The notes under the pieces: model-generated | Databases searched by the model: none | The model's input: only the letters and a program-made list of their open reading frames with translations | What the model was told of the DNA's origin: nothing | In this document: positions 1 through 12,783 of the stretch, in pieces | How the letters are laid out: each line of letters starts with the position of its first letter | Numbering within the stretch: position 1 is the stretch's first letter | Source of the DNA: Perognathus longimembris pacificus | Lineage: Eukaryota > Chordata > Mammalia > Rodentia > Heteromyidae | Length of the DNA: 64,000 nt | NCBI RefSeq assembly: GCF_023159225.1 | Contig: NC_063171.1 | Coordinates: 8,915,886-8,979,885, forward strand | Direction of reading: 5' to 3' | Program-made: the position numbers and the translations under genes

Positions 1-16
1 AATATTTTATGGACAA

Positions 17-248
17 GCACCAGTGGTTTACACCTGTAACCATAGCTACTTAGGAGCCTGAGTTCTGATGATCACAGTTTGAAGCCTGCCTGGGCAGGAA
101 AATCCATTAGACTCTTAACTTCAATAAAATACCAAAAATGCTTAAAATGGAGGCCTGGCTCAAGTGGTACAGGGCTAGCCTTGAGCAAAAGAGCTCAGGG
201 GTAGTGCCCATCCCTCAGTTCAAGCCCCTGGACCAGAACAAAAAAAAA
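17..248 (+). repeat. 7SL-headed SINE with Geo-like tail
   Basis: The first half is like Alu/B1 (GGTTTACACCTGTAA..., then GCCTGCCTGGGCAGG). The second half matches the Geo monomer (GGCTCAAGTGGTA, CTAGCCTTGAGCAAAAGAG, CAGTTCAAGCCCC), ending in an A-run. Diverged, so old. In the FMN2 intron. Confidence 0.75.
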
Positions 249-689
249 TTTTGTTATTTGTCTTAGTACATTAATTATACTTTCCTTTGTCTCAAATACC
301 AGAAGCAATATGTATTGGTTGAAATAGCTAAATAAGTTATAAAATATTTCAGATCAAAAAGTACATCAGAAGTTCTGAAAACAGAGCTATTGCATTCAAA
401 TGAAATTATGGCTCTCTAGTAAGTAGTTTGCATTTACAAAGCGCACAGTTGCATTATTATTGCTCCATTGAAGTACGGGGTGGGGAGGAATCAAAGGAGG
501 GGTAACACTGTTCAAAAAGAAATGTATACATTATCTTATGTAACTGTAACCACATCACCTTTTCAATAAAATAAAATTTAAAAACAAAAGAACACTCTGT
601 TTGAAGCATACTTTAAGGACTGAGTGTTTTGCAGATTACTAATAGTCATTAATATTTGGGAGAATTGGGAATGATCTGATTTTTATTAA

Positions 690-693
<4 letters not shown>

Positions 694-728
<35 letters not shown>
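694..728. repeat. (TA)n microsatellite
   Basis: About 17 TA units without interruption, inside an FMN2 intron. Confidence 0.95.
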
Positions 729-729
<1 letters not shown>

Positions 730-841
730 TTTATGATGCCTTAGATTAAGTCACTTTAATTCAGATGCTAAGAAATATATAGATTTCCCCCTATATTAAG
801 ATTATCATTATATAAAGGATAAAGTTGAGTAGATATTTTTG

Positions 842-1064
842 TTTTCTTTCTTTTTTTTTTTTTTTTTTTTTTGGCCAGTCCTGGGGCTTGGACTCAGGGC
901 CTGAGCACTGTCCCTGGCTTCTTTTTGCTCAAGGCTAGCACTCTGCCACTTGAGCCACAGCGCCACTTCTGGCCGTTTTCTGTATATGTGGTGCTGGGGA
1001 ATCGAACCCAGGGCCTCATGTATACGAGGCAAGCTCTCTCGCCACTAGGCCATATCCCCAGCCC
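842..1064 (-). mobile_element. IDL-Geo dimeric SINE
   Basis: Full-length, read on the minus strand: ID-like left monomer (B-box-like GGTTCGATTCCCC type), Geo right monomer, then an A-tail seen here as poly-T. Perfect 16-bp target duplication TGAGTAGATATTTTTG at 826-841 and 1065-1080. It sits just upstream of FMN2 exon A. Confidence 0.93.
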
Positions 1065-1108
1065 TGAGTAGATATTTTTGAAAAAATGTTTGGCCTTTAT
1101 TTTTTCAG

Positions 1109-1200
1109 AGAGCCCAGTCAGATGAACTGGAAAAAATTGAAAAGCATGGCCGATCATCCAAAGACAAGGAAACTGCCAAGTCTCTGGACAAACCTGAACA
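1109..1200 (+). CDS. FMN2: FMN2 coding exon A (FH2 domain)
   Basis: The exon encodes 30 codons plus two bases, beginning [14 protein letters not shown]. The acceptor is a T-rich tract ending TTTTTCAG at 1108; the donor is GTAAGC at 1201. The last codon is split as CA|G across the 162-bp intron (phase 2). It is a charged, Lys/Glu/Ser-rich helical stretch inside the FH2 core. The reading frame was fixed by the next exon, which continues the formin homology. An IDL-Geo SINE ends only about 45 bp upstream, with its target duplication finishing at 1080, just before the polypyrimidine tract. Confidence 0.9.
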
Positions 1201-1362
1201 GTAAGCTGCCTCCAGGGCCTGCGGGAGAAATCCAGGCGAAGGGTGGCTTTGCATGCAGGAATTACTATGTCTTAAGGGTGTAATTGTTATGAATTACACA
1301 AGGGTAAACATCTGTCTATATGAATTATATTTTTTTCTCTGAACTTGCCTTTATTTCCTTAG

Positions 1363-1492
1363 GTTCCTTTATGAGCTGTCACTCATCCCCAACTTTTCAG
1401 AGCGAGTCTTTTGCATCCTCTTCCAGTCCACGTTTTCAGAAAGTATTTGCTCAATTCGTCGCAAATTGGAATTACTCCAGAAATTGTGTGAG
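1363..1492 (+). CDS. FMN2: FMN2 coding exon B (FH2 domain)
   Basis: One base completes the split Gln codon, then 43 codons follow, starting [15 protein letters not shown] and ending LELLQKLCE. The acceptor is TTTCCTTAG at 1354-1362 and the donor is GTAGGA at 1493. In the FH2 fold this part packs into the helical core; the segment [13 protein letters not shown] is typical of formins. The exon ends in phase 0. The sequence is intact and strongly formin-2-like. Confidence 0.95.
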
Positions 1493-2188
1493 GTAGGATC
1501 TGGTACAAAGAACATAGAATTTGAGTTATGAAACTTAATTTTGTTCCATCGTGTTTTTATTTCAAAACAGGCCTTTTTCCAGGAAGTACTGATTCAGTGT
1601 GAGTGATGGTAATCACCCAGATGGCAGCTTTTTTTTTTTTTTTAATTGCATTCCAGATCAAAGTCCCATGTTTCAACTTGCATGCAGGGCTTCAGGATCA
1701 CATCAAAAGAATGTGACCAGGGTGCCCTGGCCTCCAGAGGTTTGCATTTCCTCTGCTTTTGCCAAAACCTTACATTTTTCCTGTCCCACTCAAACATCAA
1801 ACTTGCAAATAAATGGCATTTGAAGGCAGGTTATTTACTTGGCTTTACTTTTTGGAATGGGCCCTCCACAAATAGTTAATATTTCCTCTAACCAAACGAT
1901 TTAGTAACAGCCATTTGACTTGACAGAAGATATATAGTCCTCTAAAAACAAAGAAGAAATGTTTGTTAGAAATGTCCAATATGAACATTTTGAACAATCT
2001 GTCAAAAATCAACAGTACCCTTTGTTCTGTTTGGAGTAAATCATTTTGAAAAGAAGAAAGTTGTTACCAAAGATGTTTTTACAGGCAATGATACACAAAT
2101 TGAAGCCAAACTCAGTGTTCTGAAAGAAGTAAATATGAATTCTTTTGGGTAAACCAAAGTTTGGAATTTCATTTTTACAATGAATTTT

Positions 2189-2405
2189 TGTGCTGGTGAT
2201 TCACACCTATAATCCTACTGACTCAAGAGACTAAAATCTGGAAGATCATGATTCATAGCTAGCACAAGGTGAAAAAGGCTAGGAGACTCTTTGATTAACC
2301 AGCAAAAAACAAAAAGAAACAAAAAAACAGGCTGAAGATATGGCCCAAGTGATAGAGCCTTGAACAAGAAATTTTAGTTCAAGCCCTGAAACTACCACAA
2401 AATAT
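2189..2405 (+). repeat. 7SL-headed SINE with Geo-like tail (old)
   Basis: Contains GATTCACACCTATAATCCTA, then a degraded Geo-like half (GGCCCAAGTGATAGAGCCTTGA, TTAGTTCAAGCCC). Highly diverged. Confidence 0.65.
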
Positions 2406-2586
2406 ATAGGGCCTAATACTTTGGTGATATACAATACATACAAATACTTAATAATGAAATATGACATAGTTTAGCCCATTCCCACATTGTTAGTGCAGTA
2501 TGAATAGCGGATGTTGTATATGTCATGTGATTCAAAAGAATGCTATGTAGGAATGCAATATTTGTTCTGTTTTCCTGTCTTTACAG

Positions 2587-2733
2587 ACATTAAAAAATGG
2601 TCCTGGAGTGATGCAAGTCCTGGGTTTGGTTCTTGCATTTGGCAACTACATGAATGGTGGCAATAAGACTCGGGGGCAGGCAGATGGCTTCGGATTAGAC
2701 ATTCTCCCAAAGCTGAAAGATGTGAAGAGCAGT
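2587..2733 (+). CDS. FMN2: FMN2 coding exon C, carrying the FH2 signature GNYMN
   Basis: The exon has 49 codons, phase 0 to 0, from TLKNGPGVM to KLKDVKSS. It contains [14 protein letters not shown], the most conserved FH2 motif (GN-x-x-N-x-G), followed by [12 protein letters not shown], also characteristic of FH2. FH2 dimers sit on the actin barbed end, nucleate filaments and move processively as subunits are added. The acceptor is TTACAG at 2581-2586 and the donor GTAAGT at 2734. The intact motif argues for a working actin-assembly domain. Confidence 0.96.
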
Positions 2734-3296
2734 GTAAGTATTTTGTCCTAGTGCAGAGAGACAAGTGTCTTGCTCATGCTGGGGTGTTGGACAATGTCTA
2801 AACCTCTTTGTTGCAAACCTAATAATTTTTTCTGTCTTTGCAACATTTATGTTTATTTAAAATTAATATCTGAAAGATTGTGATAGTGACCATAAACATC
2901 TAGTTACACATGATTGTTAGCATCACAGAGTAAAGTCATATTGGTAAACCTAGCAAATAGGACACAGGTTTCCCTGAATAGGGAATCACTACACAGAATA
3001 CTGTAATAAAAGATATTATTAACACATGCGTAAAATATTGAATTTAAATAAATTTGCTTGCAGAAATGAAAATATAAAGAATTATCCTTTCTAGAAAGTA
3101 AAGCAATCTACCTGGCAGGAGATAATGATTTTGGTTTATGTGGTCATCAAACTTTCATTCATTGATTTATATGATATATATGCATATATTCATTGAGACA
3201 GTTTCATTGCATGCCTATAACATGTCAGGAACTGTGCTTTTCCATAACTTAATAGCATTGCTTCTTTCTTAGTACATGAGCAACATAGGATTTTTT
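2734..3296 (+). other. FMN2 intron sequence, no feature recognised
   Basis: AT-rich intronic DNA just after exon C; no exon or clear repeat was recognised. Confidence 0.6.
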
Positions 3297-3364
3297 AGTG
3301 TGTGTGTGTGTGAGAGGGAGAGTGTGTGTGTGTGAGAGTGTTTATGTGTGTGTGTTTATGTGTG
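3297..3364. repeat. (TG)n-rich simple repeat
   Basis: Interrupted TG/AG runs, directly beside an old SINE on its right. Confidence 0.9.
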
Positions 3365-3590
3365 TTTTCATTGGGAATTAAACCTGGGTGCTATGCTTGG
3401 TCAGCTTTCTTGCTCAATGCTTGCACTTTGTCCCTTGAAGTATAGCTCCAGCCTGACTTTTTACTGGTTAATTGGAAATGGAGTCTCGTGATTTTTTTTC
3501 TGCCCAGATTGGCTTGAAACCACAGTCTCCTAGGGCTTGGCCTCCTGAGTAAACTAGGATTACAGTGGTAAGCCATGGGTACCTGGCTCA
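3365..3590 (-). repeat. 7SL-headed SINE with Geo-like tail
   Basis: Minus orientation: Geo-like part (GGGAATTAAACCTGGG... TTGAAGTATAGCTCC), then the reverse of the Alu-like head (CTCCTGAGTAAACTAGGATTACAG). Confidence 0.7.
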
Positions 3591-3631
3591 ATTTTTCTGA
3601 CTTTTGTGATTATTGTAAAGAAATAAATATA

Positions 3632-3805
3632 GGCCAGGCACTAAGGGCTCACACCTATAATCTTAGATACTCAGGAGTCTAGAATTAGAGGACTGAAGTT
3701 GAGAACCAGCCTGGGCACAAAAGTCCATGAGGCAAACCAGAAAAAAGCCAGAAATGTGCAAGGCTCTATGTTCAAGTCCTAGTACTGGCACTGGGGTGCC
3801 CCCCC
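3632..3805 (+). repeat. 7SL-headed SINE, shortened tail
   Basis: Begins AGGCCAGGCACTAAGGGCTC and contains CCAGCCTGGGCACAAAAGTC; the Geo part is shortened by internal loss. Ends in a C-rich/A-rich run. Confidence 0.7.
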
Positions 3806-4055
3806 CACCCCAACACACACCCCATGTATATTTCAAGTGTTATTAAATTTGTATGAGAAACATTTTCATAGAAATAAGCCTCAAACTAAAAGTCTAATAA
3901 ATCACACTCATTAAAAGGAAAATATATTTTTCTAAACCTGGAAATTTACTTTTGAATATTGTTTAATAGCTGCATACTGAATTGAAGCAACTTTAGCGAA
4001 AAACATTGAAATATAAATACATCAATATAATATTTACCATATAAAAAGCATAGTC

Positions 4056-4515
4056 AAAGCTAGGTACTAGTAATTTTTTCAGGAGCCTGAGACCTAGAGA
4101 ATCAAATTTCACATCCAGCCTAGGCAGAAAAATCTGAGTGAGGGGGCTGGGAATATGGCCTAGTGGTAGAGTGCTTGCCTCACATACATGAAGCCCTGGT
4201 TTCGATTCCTCAGCACCACATATATAGAAATAAGACAGAAGGGGTGCTGTGGCTCAAGTGGTAGAGTGCTAGCCTTGAGCAAAAAGAAGCCAGAGACAGT
4301 GCTCAGGCCCTGAGTTCGAGCCCCAGGAGTGACTCCCCCAACAAAAACAAAAAAAAAGTGTGAGTGACTCCATCTCCAAAAGTTAAAAAAGGACAATAAT
4401 AGAAAATTAGCAAAAACAATGGGCAGGAGGTATGGTTCAAGTAGTATAACACCAACTGAGCAAGACAGGTGAGCCAGCTCCAGGCCCTATGTTCAAACTT
4501 CAGTATCAACAGAAG
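4056..4515 (+). repeat. Old 7SL/Geo SINE interrupted by an IDL-Geo SINE
   Basis: Head at 4056-4141 (GGAGCCTGAGACC, CATCCAGCCTAGGCAG) and tail at 4361-4512 (CTCCATCTCC, GGTTCAAGTAGTATAACACC), separated by the younger element at 4142-4360. Confidence 0.7.
4142..4360 (+). mobile_element. IDL-Geo SINE nested in an older SINE
   Basis: Starts GGGGCTGGGAATATGGCC and ends in an A-rich tail. Short target duplication TGAGTGA at 4135-4141 and 4361-4367. Confidence 0.88.
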
Positions 4516-4637
4516 TGTTTTAAAAAGTTAATCATCACTAGTTATATACCAACACGAAATTTTTTTATGACATATTCTATATTCCATGAAATTGAGTTTT
4601 ATTATATGGAATAACCTAGATCAAAAGTAAAATACTG

Positions 4638-4847
4638 GGGGCTGGGGATATGGCCTAGTGGCAAGAGTGCTTGCCTCGTATACATGAGGCCCTGGGTTCG
4701 ATTCCCCAGCACCACATATACAGAAAATGGCCAGAAGAGGTGCTGTGGCTCAAGTGGCAGAGTGCTAGCCTTGAGCAAAAAGAAGCCAGGGACAGTGCTC
4801 AGGCCCTGAGTCCAAGGCCCAGGACTGGCCAAAATAAAAAAAAAAAA
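4638..4847 (+). mobile_element. IDL-Geo SINE
   Basis: Full-length copy of the GTATACATGAGG / GAGCAAAAAGAAG subtype. Target duplication AAAAGTAAAATACTG (4623-4637) with one mismatch at 4848-4862. Confidence 0.92.
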
Positions 4848-4904
4848 AAAAGTAAAATGCTGAACCGAAAAGCAAGTATTTTTTTTCTTTCATTTTTTTT
4901 GATT

Positions 4905-5190
4905 TTGTTTTTGTGCTGGTCCTAGGGCTTGAATTCAAGGCATGGTGTTGTCCTTGAGAATTTTTTTTTTTTTCCATTACTGGGGCTTGAAGTCAGAGCC
5001 TGGGCACTGTCCTTGAACTTTTGTTCATGGCTAGCCATCTACCACTTGAACCACAGCTCCATCTCTGGAGTTTAATTTGGAGATAAGAATCTCACAGACT
5101 TTCCTACCCTGACTAGCACTGAAATACAATGCTCAAATCTCAGCCTCTTGAGTGTTTAGGATTACAAGCACAAGTCAGTAGCTCCTGACC
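4905..5190 (-). repeat. Old SINE fragments: Geo piece, then 7SL/Geo SINE
   Basis: 4905-4955 is a Geo end fragment; 4972-5190 is a minus-strand 7SL/Geo element (GGGGCTTGAAGTCAGAGCC, then TGTTTAGGATTACAAGC). Confidence 0.68.
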
Positions 5191-5617
5191 CACCTGCTCC
5201 CAGGAAGAAGCAAGGATTTTTTAAGCATTGTTATATTTGCCATCTCAGATGACCTATATAAAGTCTTATAGAAATGGTGCTTCCCCCCCCCCATAATCTA
5301 AATGCCACCCTATCTACTATTCAGTAATATTTGTCAACATTAGACTGAGCTATTATCCAAGTCACTCAGAATTTTCTCTTAACATGACTATCAGCAGGCT
5401 TTTATGAAATGTTTTATAATTTTTCTATTGTTGTTTTATTAACATTTAAGTTAGGAGATAGAAAATACATTAGTTTGCCGAAGTGATTTTAGAAGGAAAT
5501 CTAAAGGCTATATTACTATCTCATATCAAACTTGGTTATGAAAAAGTGCTGCTCTTAAATTTAAATTTATGTTTAATTCTTAGAGGCACAACCATTCCTT
5601 CAGGTGTTGATCTTTTT

Positions 5618-5781
5618 TTTTTTTTTTGCCAGTCCTGGGGCTTGAACTCAGGGCCTGGGCACTGTCCCTGAGTTTCTTGTACTCAAGGCTAGCATTCTAC
5701 TACTTGAGCCACAGCACCATTTCTGGCCTTTTCTGTTTATGGGGTACTGAGGAACTAAACCCGAGGCTCTATGCATGTAGG
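5618..5781 (-). mobile_element. 5'-truncated IDL-Geo SINE
   Basis: The poly-T/Geo half is complete, but the ID-like half stops within its 5' part, at ATGCATGTAG. Near-perfect target duplication (TTCAGGTGTTGATCTTTTT at 5599-5617; one mismatch at 5782-5800) shows it was inserted already truncated. Confidence 0.85.
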
Positions 5782-5800
5782 TTCAGGTGTTGCTCTTTTT

Positions 5801-6352
5801 ATAGAGGAAATGCCCAGGTTTTTTAGCAGTTACATTTAACTGTTGCTTTACGTCAGAAAACTTTTTTAGACCAGACTGTCAAACATTGTTCAAAATGCTA
5901 TATCCCACAAGTGCCATAAGTTCTATTTATAGCCAGAGATCATGGCAGCAGGTGGCATATTTACTTGATATGGCCATATTTTGTCAGCTTTCTGTTTCTG
6001 ATTGGCTAAAGTTCATGTACTAAGATTGGCTGAGACTAGGTTGTCTCTGGTATTCGTGGATATATGGTTCCAAGAAGATTACCACTGAAGCAATACCAGG
6101 AGTGCTCAGGATACATAGAATTCATGCAGTCTTGTGGTGTAGAAAACTGATTTTCCCACCACACTACCCAACTTTTATGAAAGACATGCTGCCTTTCAAC
6201 AAATCTGAAATCTATACCTAATCACTTACATGCATGGGATGCTGAGTTTCAAAAGTGAATTTCAAGGGAACACAAAGCAGATTACAAAGCAATTTAACAC
6301 AGGTTACAACAATGAAGGACTGACTGAAAGCACTTCATATCCACTAATCTAC

Positions 6353-6354
<2 letters not shown>
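5801..6354 (+). other. FMN2 intron sequence, no feature recognised
   Basis: Unique-looking intronic DNA between a truncated SINE and a (CA)n run; no exon signals tied to the gene. Confidence 0.55.

Positions 6355-6392
<38 letters not shown>
6355..6392. repeat. (CA)n microsatellite
   Basis: About 19 uninterrupted AC units. Confidence 0.95.
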
Positions 6393-6393
<1 letters not shown>

Positions 6394-7023
6394 GAGGAAT
6401 TCACATTTTTTTTGAAATTGCTTTTTATTTATTTTCCATTTTTGTCTCTTAAATATTCATGTTCTCTTTAAGGACTTGTACAAAGGAGTTGCCGTTATTG
6501 AATTATTTTCTGATTTTTTTTTTTTTTTTGCTGCATTTGGCCAAAATGGCACATCATAAATCTGCAAATAATGCAGGCCTACCATTCTGTTAGGGTAAGC
6601 TGAAAGCTAACTTTCAGTTTAGTATATAAGGAGGCTACTTTGAGCCAACATGTACATTTCAAATTTGTTTAAGCAGAACAAATGTAGCTGTCAGAGTTTA
6701 CTTTGTATCTTAGACTTTTGGTTAAGATATAATGTGTATGTGTATGTAAAGTACAAATGTTAATTAAATATTCATGCCCCTAATGTGTCAGAAATTAATG
6801 AAAACCTATTTTTGAAGAGAGTTATGAAAAATATTTTTAAATATGGAAATGTACACAGTCTCTTATTTATTTGTAACTGAGTAATTATTTTGTCTTCAGT
6901 CTCAGTTGTTGATATAATGAATTATAGATGCAGTGGCATTTTGAAAAAGTGACTGATGTTCAAGATATACTATGCATAACTGGAAATGTGAAAATGAAAC
7001 TTCTAAAGCTAACTAATGCTCAT
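6393..7023 (+). other. FMN2 intron sequence, no feature recognised
   Basis: AT-rich; a poly-T stretch near 6514-6529 is the only simple-sequence feature. Confidence 0.55.
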
Positions 7024-7038
7024 AAAAACATCACTGGA

Positions 7039-7601
7039 AGACCCAAAGAAACATGGACTCTATGGCCTCCCTTATTGGGAATAATTAGTACAGGTTTAGG
7101 CAAGCCATAGCAGAGCATCACAAGGCCCAATAGCTATACCCTTAGGAACACATAAGATGATGCTAAGTGAAATGAACTCCATGTTATGGAAACAATTGAT
7201 ATATCACAGTTGTAACTACTTTCAACGTCCTATGTGTATGTGTAGTTTCTATTATTGATGATGTTCTTGTATCACCTTCCTATGGTTGTACCTACACTAT
7301 CTCTGTAATCTTATCTGAGTATATTGGAAACCGTGTTTACTGGTATTGGAAGTAGGAAATTCAAAGGGAATACCAAATTTGAGAGACACAGGGTAAAAAA
7401 AGAGAAATAACTACAAAAGCAATACTTGCAAAACTGTTTGGTGTAAGTGAACTGAACACCTGGGGGGGGAGGGAAATGGGGGGAGGGAGGGGGGCATGAG
7501 GGACAAGGCAACAAACAGTACAAGAAATGTATCCAATGCCCAACGTATGATACTGTAACCTCTCTGTACATCAGTTTGATAATAAAAATTTGAGGAAAAA
7601 A
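7039..7601 (+). mobile_element. 5'-truncated LINE-1, 3' end only
   Basis: A sense-strand L1 3' end: last ORF2 bases (GAACACATAAGATGATGC...), 3' UTR with a G-rich tract at about 7460-7496, then AATAAAAATTTGAGG and an A-tail. A 15-bp target duplication AAAAACATCACTGGA flanks it (7024-7038, 7602-7616). The same 3' UTR is found in minus orientation near 61.7 kb. Confidence 0.9.
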
Positions 7602-7616
7602 AAAAACATCACTGGA

Positions 7617-8340
7617 TATGGAATAAATAAGCATAAATTCAACAATAAATAAAACCTCTCACATACCTGAAATAATACTTTTCTTTTTCCTTAGTGTAAA
7701 GAATAATGAACTTTATTGTTCTTAGATTTGGAGTTATAGCAGCTATACACAACTACTAGTAATATTTGCTTATGTCTTATATTGTCCCTATTATAAATGC
7801 TTTTATATAATTAATATACACAAAAACTGAAATAACAGGAGAGTAAAACAGGCTGGGCTGGGGGATGGGTACCACTGGGTGTAGGGAAAGTGTTTAGGGG
7901 AGGGTGCATGAAGATGAATATGACCTGAGAAATTTACTTGGATATGAACATGTAACAATTTTTGGAAATGTCACAATAACAAATGTATGCTAAAAATTAT
8001 AAGCATAAAAAGTAATGAACCATATTCATTATAACAACATTAGAGAAAAACTTTAAAAGGTTCCTCATTATAAAAGCAGTGAATTACGTACAGTTGAGAC
8101 TCTTGCCTTTAAGCTGTGTCTTTGATTCTACATAGAATTTAGATAGGAATAGTGGGAAAATTCTTTGCCTTTAGTTTTTTTTAGATATGATGACTCTAGG
8201 CAATTCCAAATGTGAAATTTTACTTTCCACTTAAAATACTCACATGTATATATTTAGATTTCCTGGAATTTATGCTAGCTAACATAGTACATTGAATAAT
8301 CTTCAAAATCATATGTTACTTACTCTCATCTCTCCTCCAG
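7617..8340 (+). other. FMN2 intron sequence before exon D
   Basis: AT-rich; 7855-8010 may hold an old repeat that I cannot name. No other feature recognised. Confidence 0.5.
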
Positions 8341-8400
8341 GACAACAGCAGGAGCCTTTTGTCATACATTGTTTCATATTATCTTCGAAATTTTGATGAG
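8341..8400 (+). CDS. FMN2: FMN2 coding exon D (FH2 domain, 20 codons)
   Basis: This short exon of exactly 20 codons reads DNSRSLLSYIVSYYLRNFDE. The acceptor is CTCCTCCAG ending at 8340 and the donor GTAAGA at 8401. The segment LLSYIV-x-YYL is the usual FH2 element following the signature region (other formins have LL-x-YLV or similar). It lies 5.6 kb after the previous exon but only 113 bp before the next one. Confidence 0.94.
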
Positions 8401-8513
8401 GTAAGACCATTTGTTTGCTTGTTTTTCTGTCTTCGTTTTTGCTATAGTGGCTGTTGTATAGTTCTTACTTGTATGGATGTTCGTTTGTTTAAAAACATCT
8501 CATTTGTCATTAG

Positions 8514-9046
<533 letters not shown>

Positions 9047-9095
<49 letters not shown>
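9047..9095. repeat. (CA)n microsatellite
   Basis: About 24 AC units. Confidence 0.95.
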
Positions 9096-9096
<1 letters not shown>

Positions 9097-9154
9097 AAGC
9101 TTTATATCAACTTATTTGAAAAAGGCATAGTAAGAAATTCCACAGAAATGTCAA

Positions 9155-9310
9155 TGGGTGGGCTTGGTGTGGTAATGTACACCTATAATCCCAACTATTC
9201 AAGAGTTGAGACAAGAGGTAATGAATTTAAATGGTACCAGAGTTTGAGTTCAAGGCCTCATATTTACTACCTCACAATTCTACCAATTGAGCCACACTTC
9301 CAGCCAAATG
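9155..9310 (+). repeat. B1/7SL-like SINE fragment joined to ID-like remnant
   Basis: GGGCTTGGTGTGGTAATG and CACCTATAATCCCAAC resemble the 7SL-derived head. 9240-9308 looks like a reverse Geo/ID remnant. Confidence 0.5.
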
Positions 9311-10693
<1,383 letters not shown>

Positions 10694-10941
10694 TAAGGAC
10701 ACACTGCCTTAAAGGGGATTATTTAGACACTGTCCATACATATACAAATAAAACAGATTCAGTATAATAGTGGCACAGGATATGAGTTGGCAGCAAGTTT
10801 CTAAGCATAGTGTTCTGTGGAAATACTAACTTTTAGTCTTATCCATGACAGTTAAGTCTACTCCATTGTTTAAAACCTTATGTATTTATGAAGATATTAA
10901 ATTGTTTATTTAATTGTTCAATATTTGTTTCATTCAGTTGA

Positions 10942-11190
10942 GTGCTGGTGTTCATTCCTGTATGTAACCTTGCTACTCAGGAGTCTGAGATCTGAGGATC
11001 ATGGTTTGAAGTCATCTAGGGCAGGAAAGTCTGTGAGACTCTCATCTCCAATCAAGTGCCAAAATAACAAAAAGCCAGAAGTAGAGCTGTGACAAAGAAC
11101 ACTTTCCTTGAACAAAAAGTTCAGGAATAAGACTTAGTCCCTGAGGTCAAGCCCCAAGACTGACCCTACCCCTGTCTCCAAAAAAAAAAG
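10942..11190 (+). repeat. 7SL-headed SINE with Geo-like tail
   Basis: Head CTACTCAGGAGTCTGAGATC; tail CCAGAAGTAGAGCTGTG... GAGGTCAAGCCCCAAGACTG, then A10. Confidence 0.75.
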
Positions 11191-11379
11191 ATTCAAGCTG
11201 CCCCCCCAACCAAATAAGATACATTGTACTCATAATTTGACATTTTGAATTGAAACCCCTTTGTACAACTATTTAACTTTTAAAATCTACTTGTAGCTCA
11301 AAAATTATATGCTTTTTGTTTTAAAATTTGATACTATTTTAAGGTGTTTTATTTTTGTTGTTGTCATTGTTGTTTCTTG

Positions 11380-11455
11380 TAGTGCTTTGAAGATAGTCCA
11401 GGGCCTCACCTACATTAGGCATGCACTCTATTACTGTTCTATGTCCTAGCCCCTT
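11380..11455 (-). repeat. ID-like SINE fragment (old)
   Basis: Reverse of an ID core: CAGGGCCTCACCTACATTAGGC... CTATGTCCTAGCCCC. Confidence 0.5.
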
Positions 11456-11564
11456 CTCTTAACTTTTTACTATTCTTATGACCTTAGTTCAATCAGGTAC
11501 TTTGTTTGCCAAAACATTGTTTCTAAAAGAAAAAGTTATTGATGTTTGCAATCTTTACAATAAT

Positions 11565-12780
11565 CTTTTTTAATAATTTGTATTGTTAAGATGATGTACA
11601 GAGGGGTTATGGTTACATACTTCAAATAATGAGTACATTTCTTGTCATATTTGTTACCCCTTCCTCATTTTTCTCCCTCCTTTCTTCTCCTCAACACTTT
11701 CCCCTCCTCTCTCCTCTCTTTCCTTCCCTCCCTTCTCCCCCTCCCTCCTCTCCTTGCTTTCATCACTTTTTTTTAACCGTCCCAATGATGGACATCATCC
11801 ATTATTCTAGGACTCTATAAACATTCTTAAGGACTCTATAAACAGTAAAAAAAAAAAAAGAACAGTTTCTTCCAGGTCAGGTGATATGTACATTTCTTTC
11901 CTTTGACTTAGTATAACTGTTCCTTTTTTTCTCATTTTATCCCTTTCTCCACTGCCCTTGAGTTGCTTCATTTGCTTTCATCAATGTCCATTGCAGCTGT
12001 TGGGCACCCTCTTTTTTTTTTTTCACCCAGTTTCCACTCATTCTGTGTCCTTCTCCCAGCTTCCCTCAGATGTGCACCATATGTGAGGTAAAAAATATAG
12101 GGTCCTGTAAATACTATAAAACTAATTAAGAAGAGGTCCTTTGGTTTCTTATCTTTGGAGTTCTTTTCAGTCTGCATATTATTTTTGGTACATATGAAGT
12201 AGTGCTTGGGTCTTACTTTTTGGTGCATTTCTTCCAAGACTGTCTTTTTTGGTCTCACTGTGTCTTAGTATCTTGGCTCCTGTTTTCTTTGTTGTGTTTC
12301 TTTGGTATTTAATTCTAATACCCACATATCAGGGAGACCATGAACCCTTTTGTGTCTCTGTCCTTGGCTTGTCTCGCTTAACCTGATTTGTTCTAGTCCT
12401 GTTCATTTGCCTGAAAATATCATTATTTTATCATTTCTAATAGCTTTGTAGAATTCCATTGTACATAGGTATCACATTTTCTGCAGTGGGGCATCTGGGT
12501 TGTTTCCATATCTTGGCTATTGTGAATAGTGCAGCAATGAACATGAAGGTACAGGTGTCCTTGTCATATCCTGGTTCCTGTTGTTCAGGATAGATGCCTA
12601 GGAGCTGTTCGGCTGCGTCATAGGGTGTGTCTATGTTTAGTTTTTTGAGGAACCTGTAGCCTGCTTTCCAGAGTGGTTGTACTAGTTTATATTCCCACCA
12701 GAAGCTCAGTAGGGTTCCTCTTTCTCCTCATCCCTTCCAGCATTTGTTGTTGCCTGAGTTCAGAGTATAGGCCGATATTG
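11565..12780 (-). mobile_element. LINE-1 3' end (ORF2 C-terminus and 3' UTR), minus orientation
   Basis: Left end is the reversed L1 3' end (GATGTACAGAGGGGTTATGG). The right part is reversed ORF2 end sequence (GGGCATCTGGGTTGTTTCC; TTCCCACCAGAAGCTCAG; GTTGCCTGAGTTCAGAGTATAGG). Many changes; not functional. Confidence 0.85.
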
Positions 12781-12783
12781 TTT

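Noticed and set aside
4671..4925. Recurring 60-100 residue frames containing a shared Trp/Leu/Ser-rich segment, seen many times on both strands
   Set aside because: They are IDL-Geo SINE sequence read through in either direction; each is bounded by the SINE and its A-tail.
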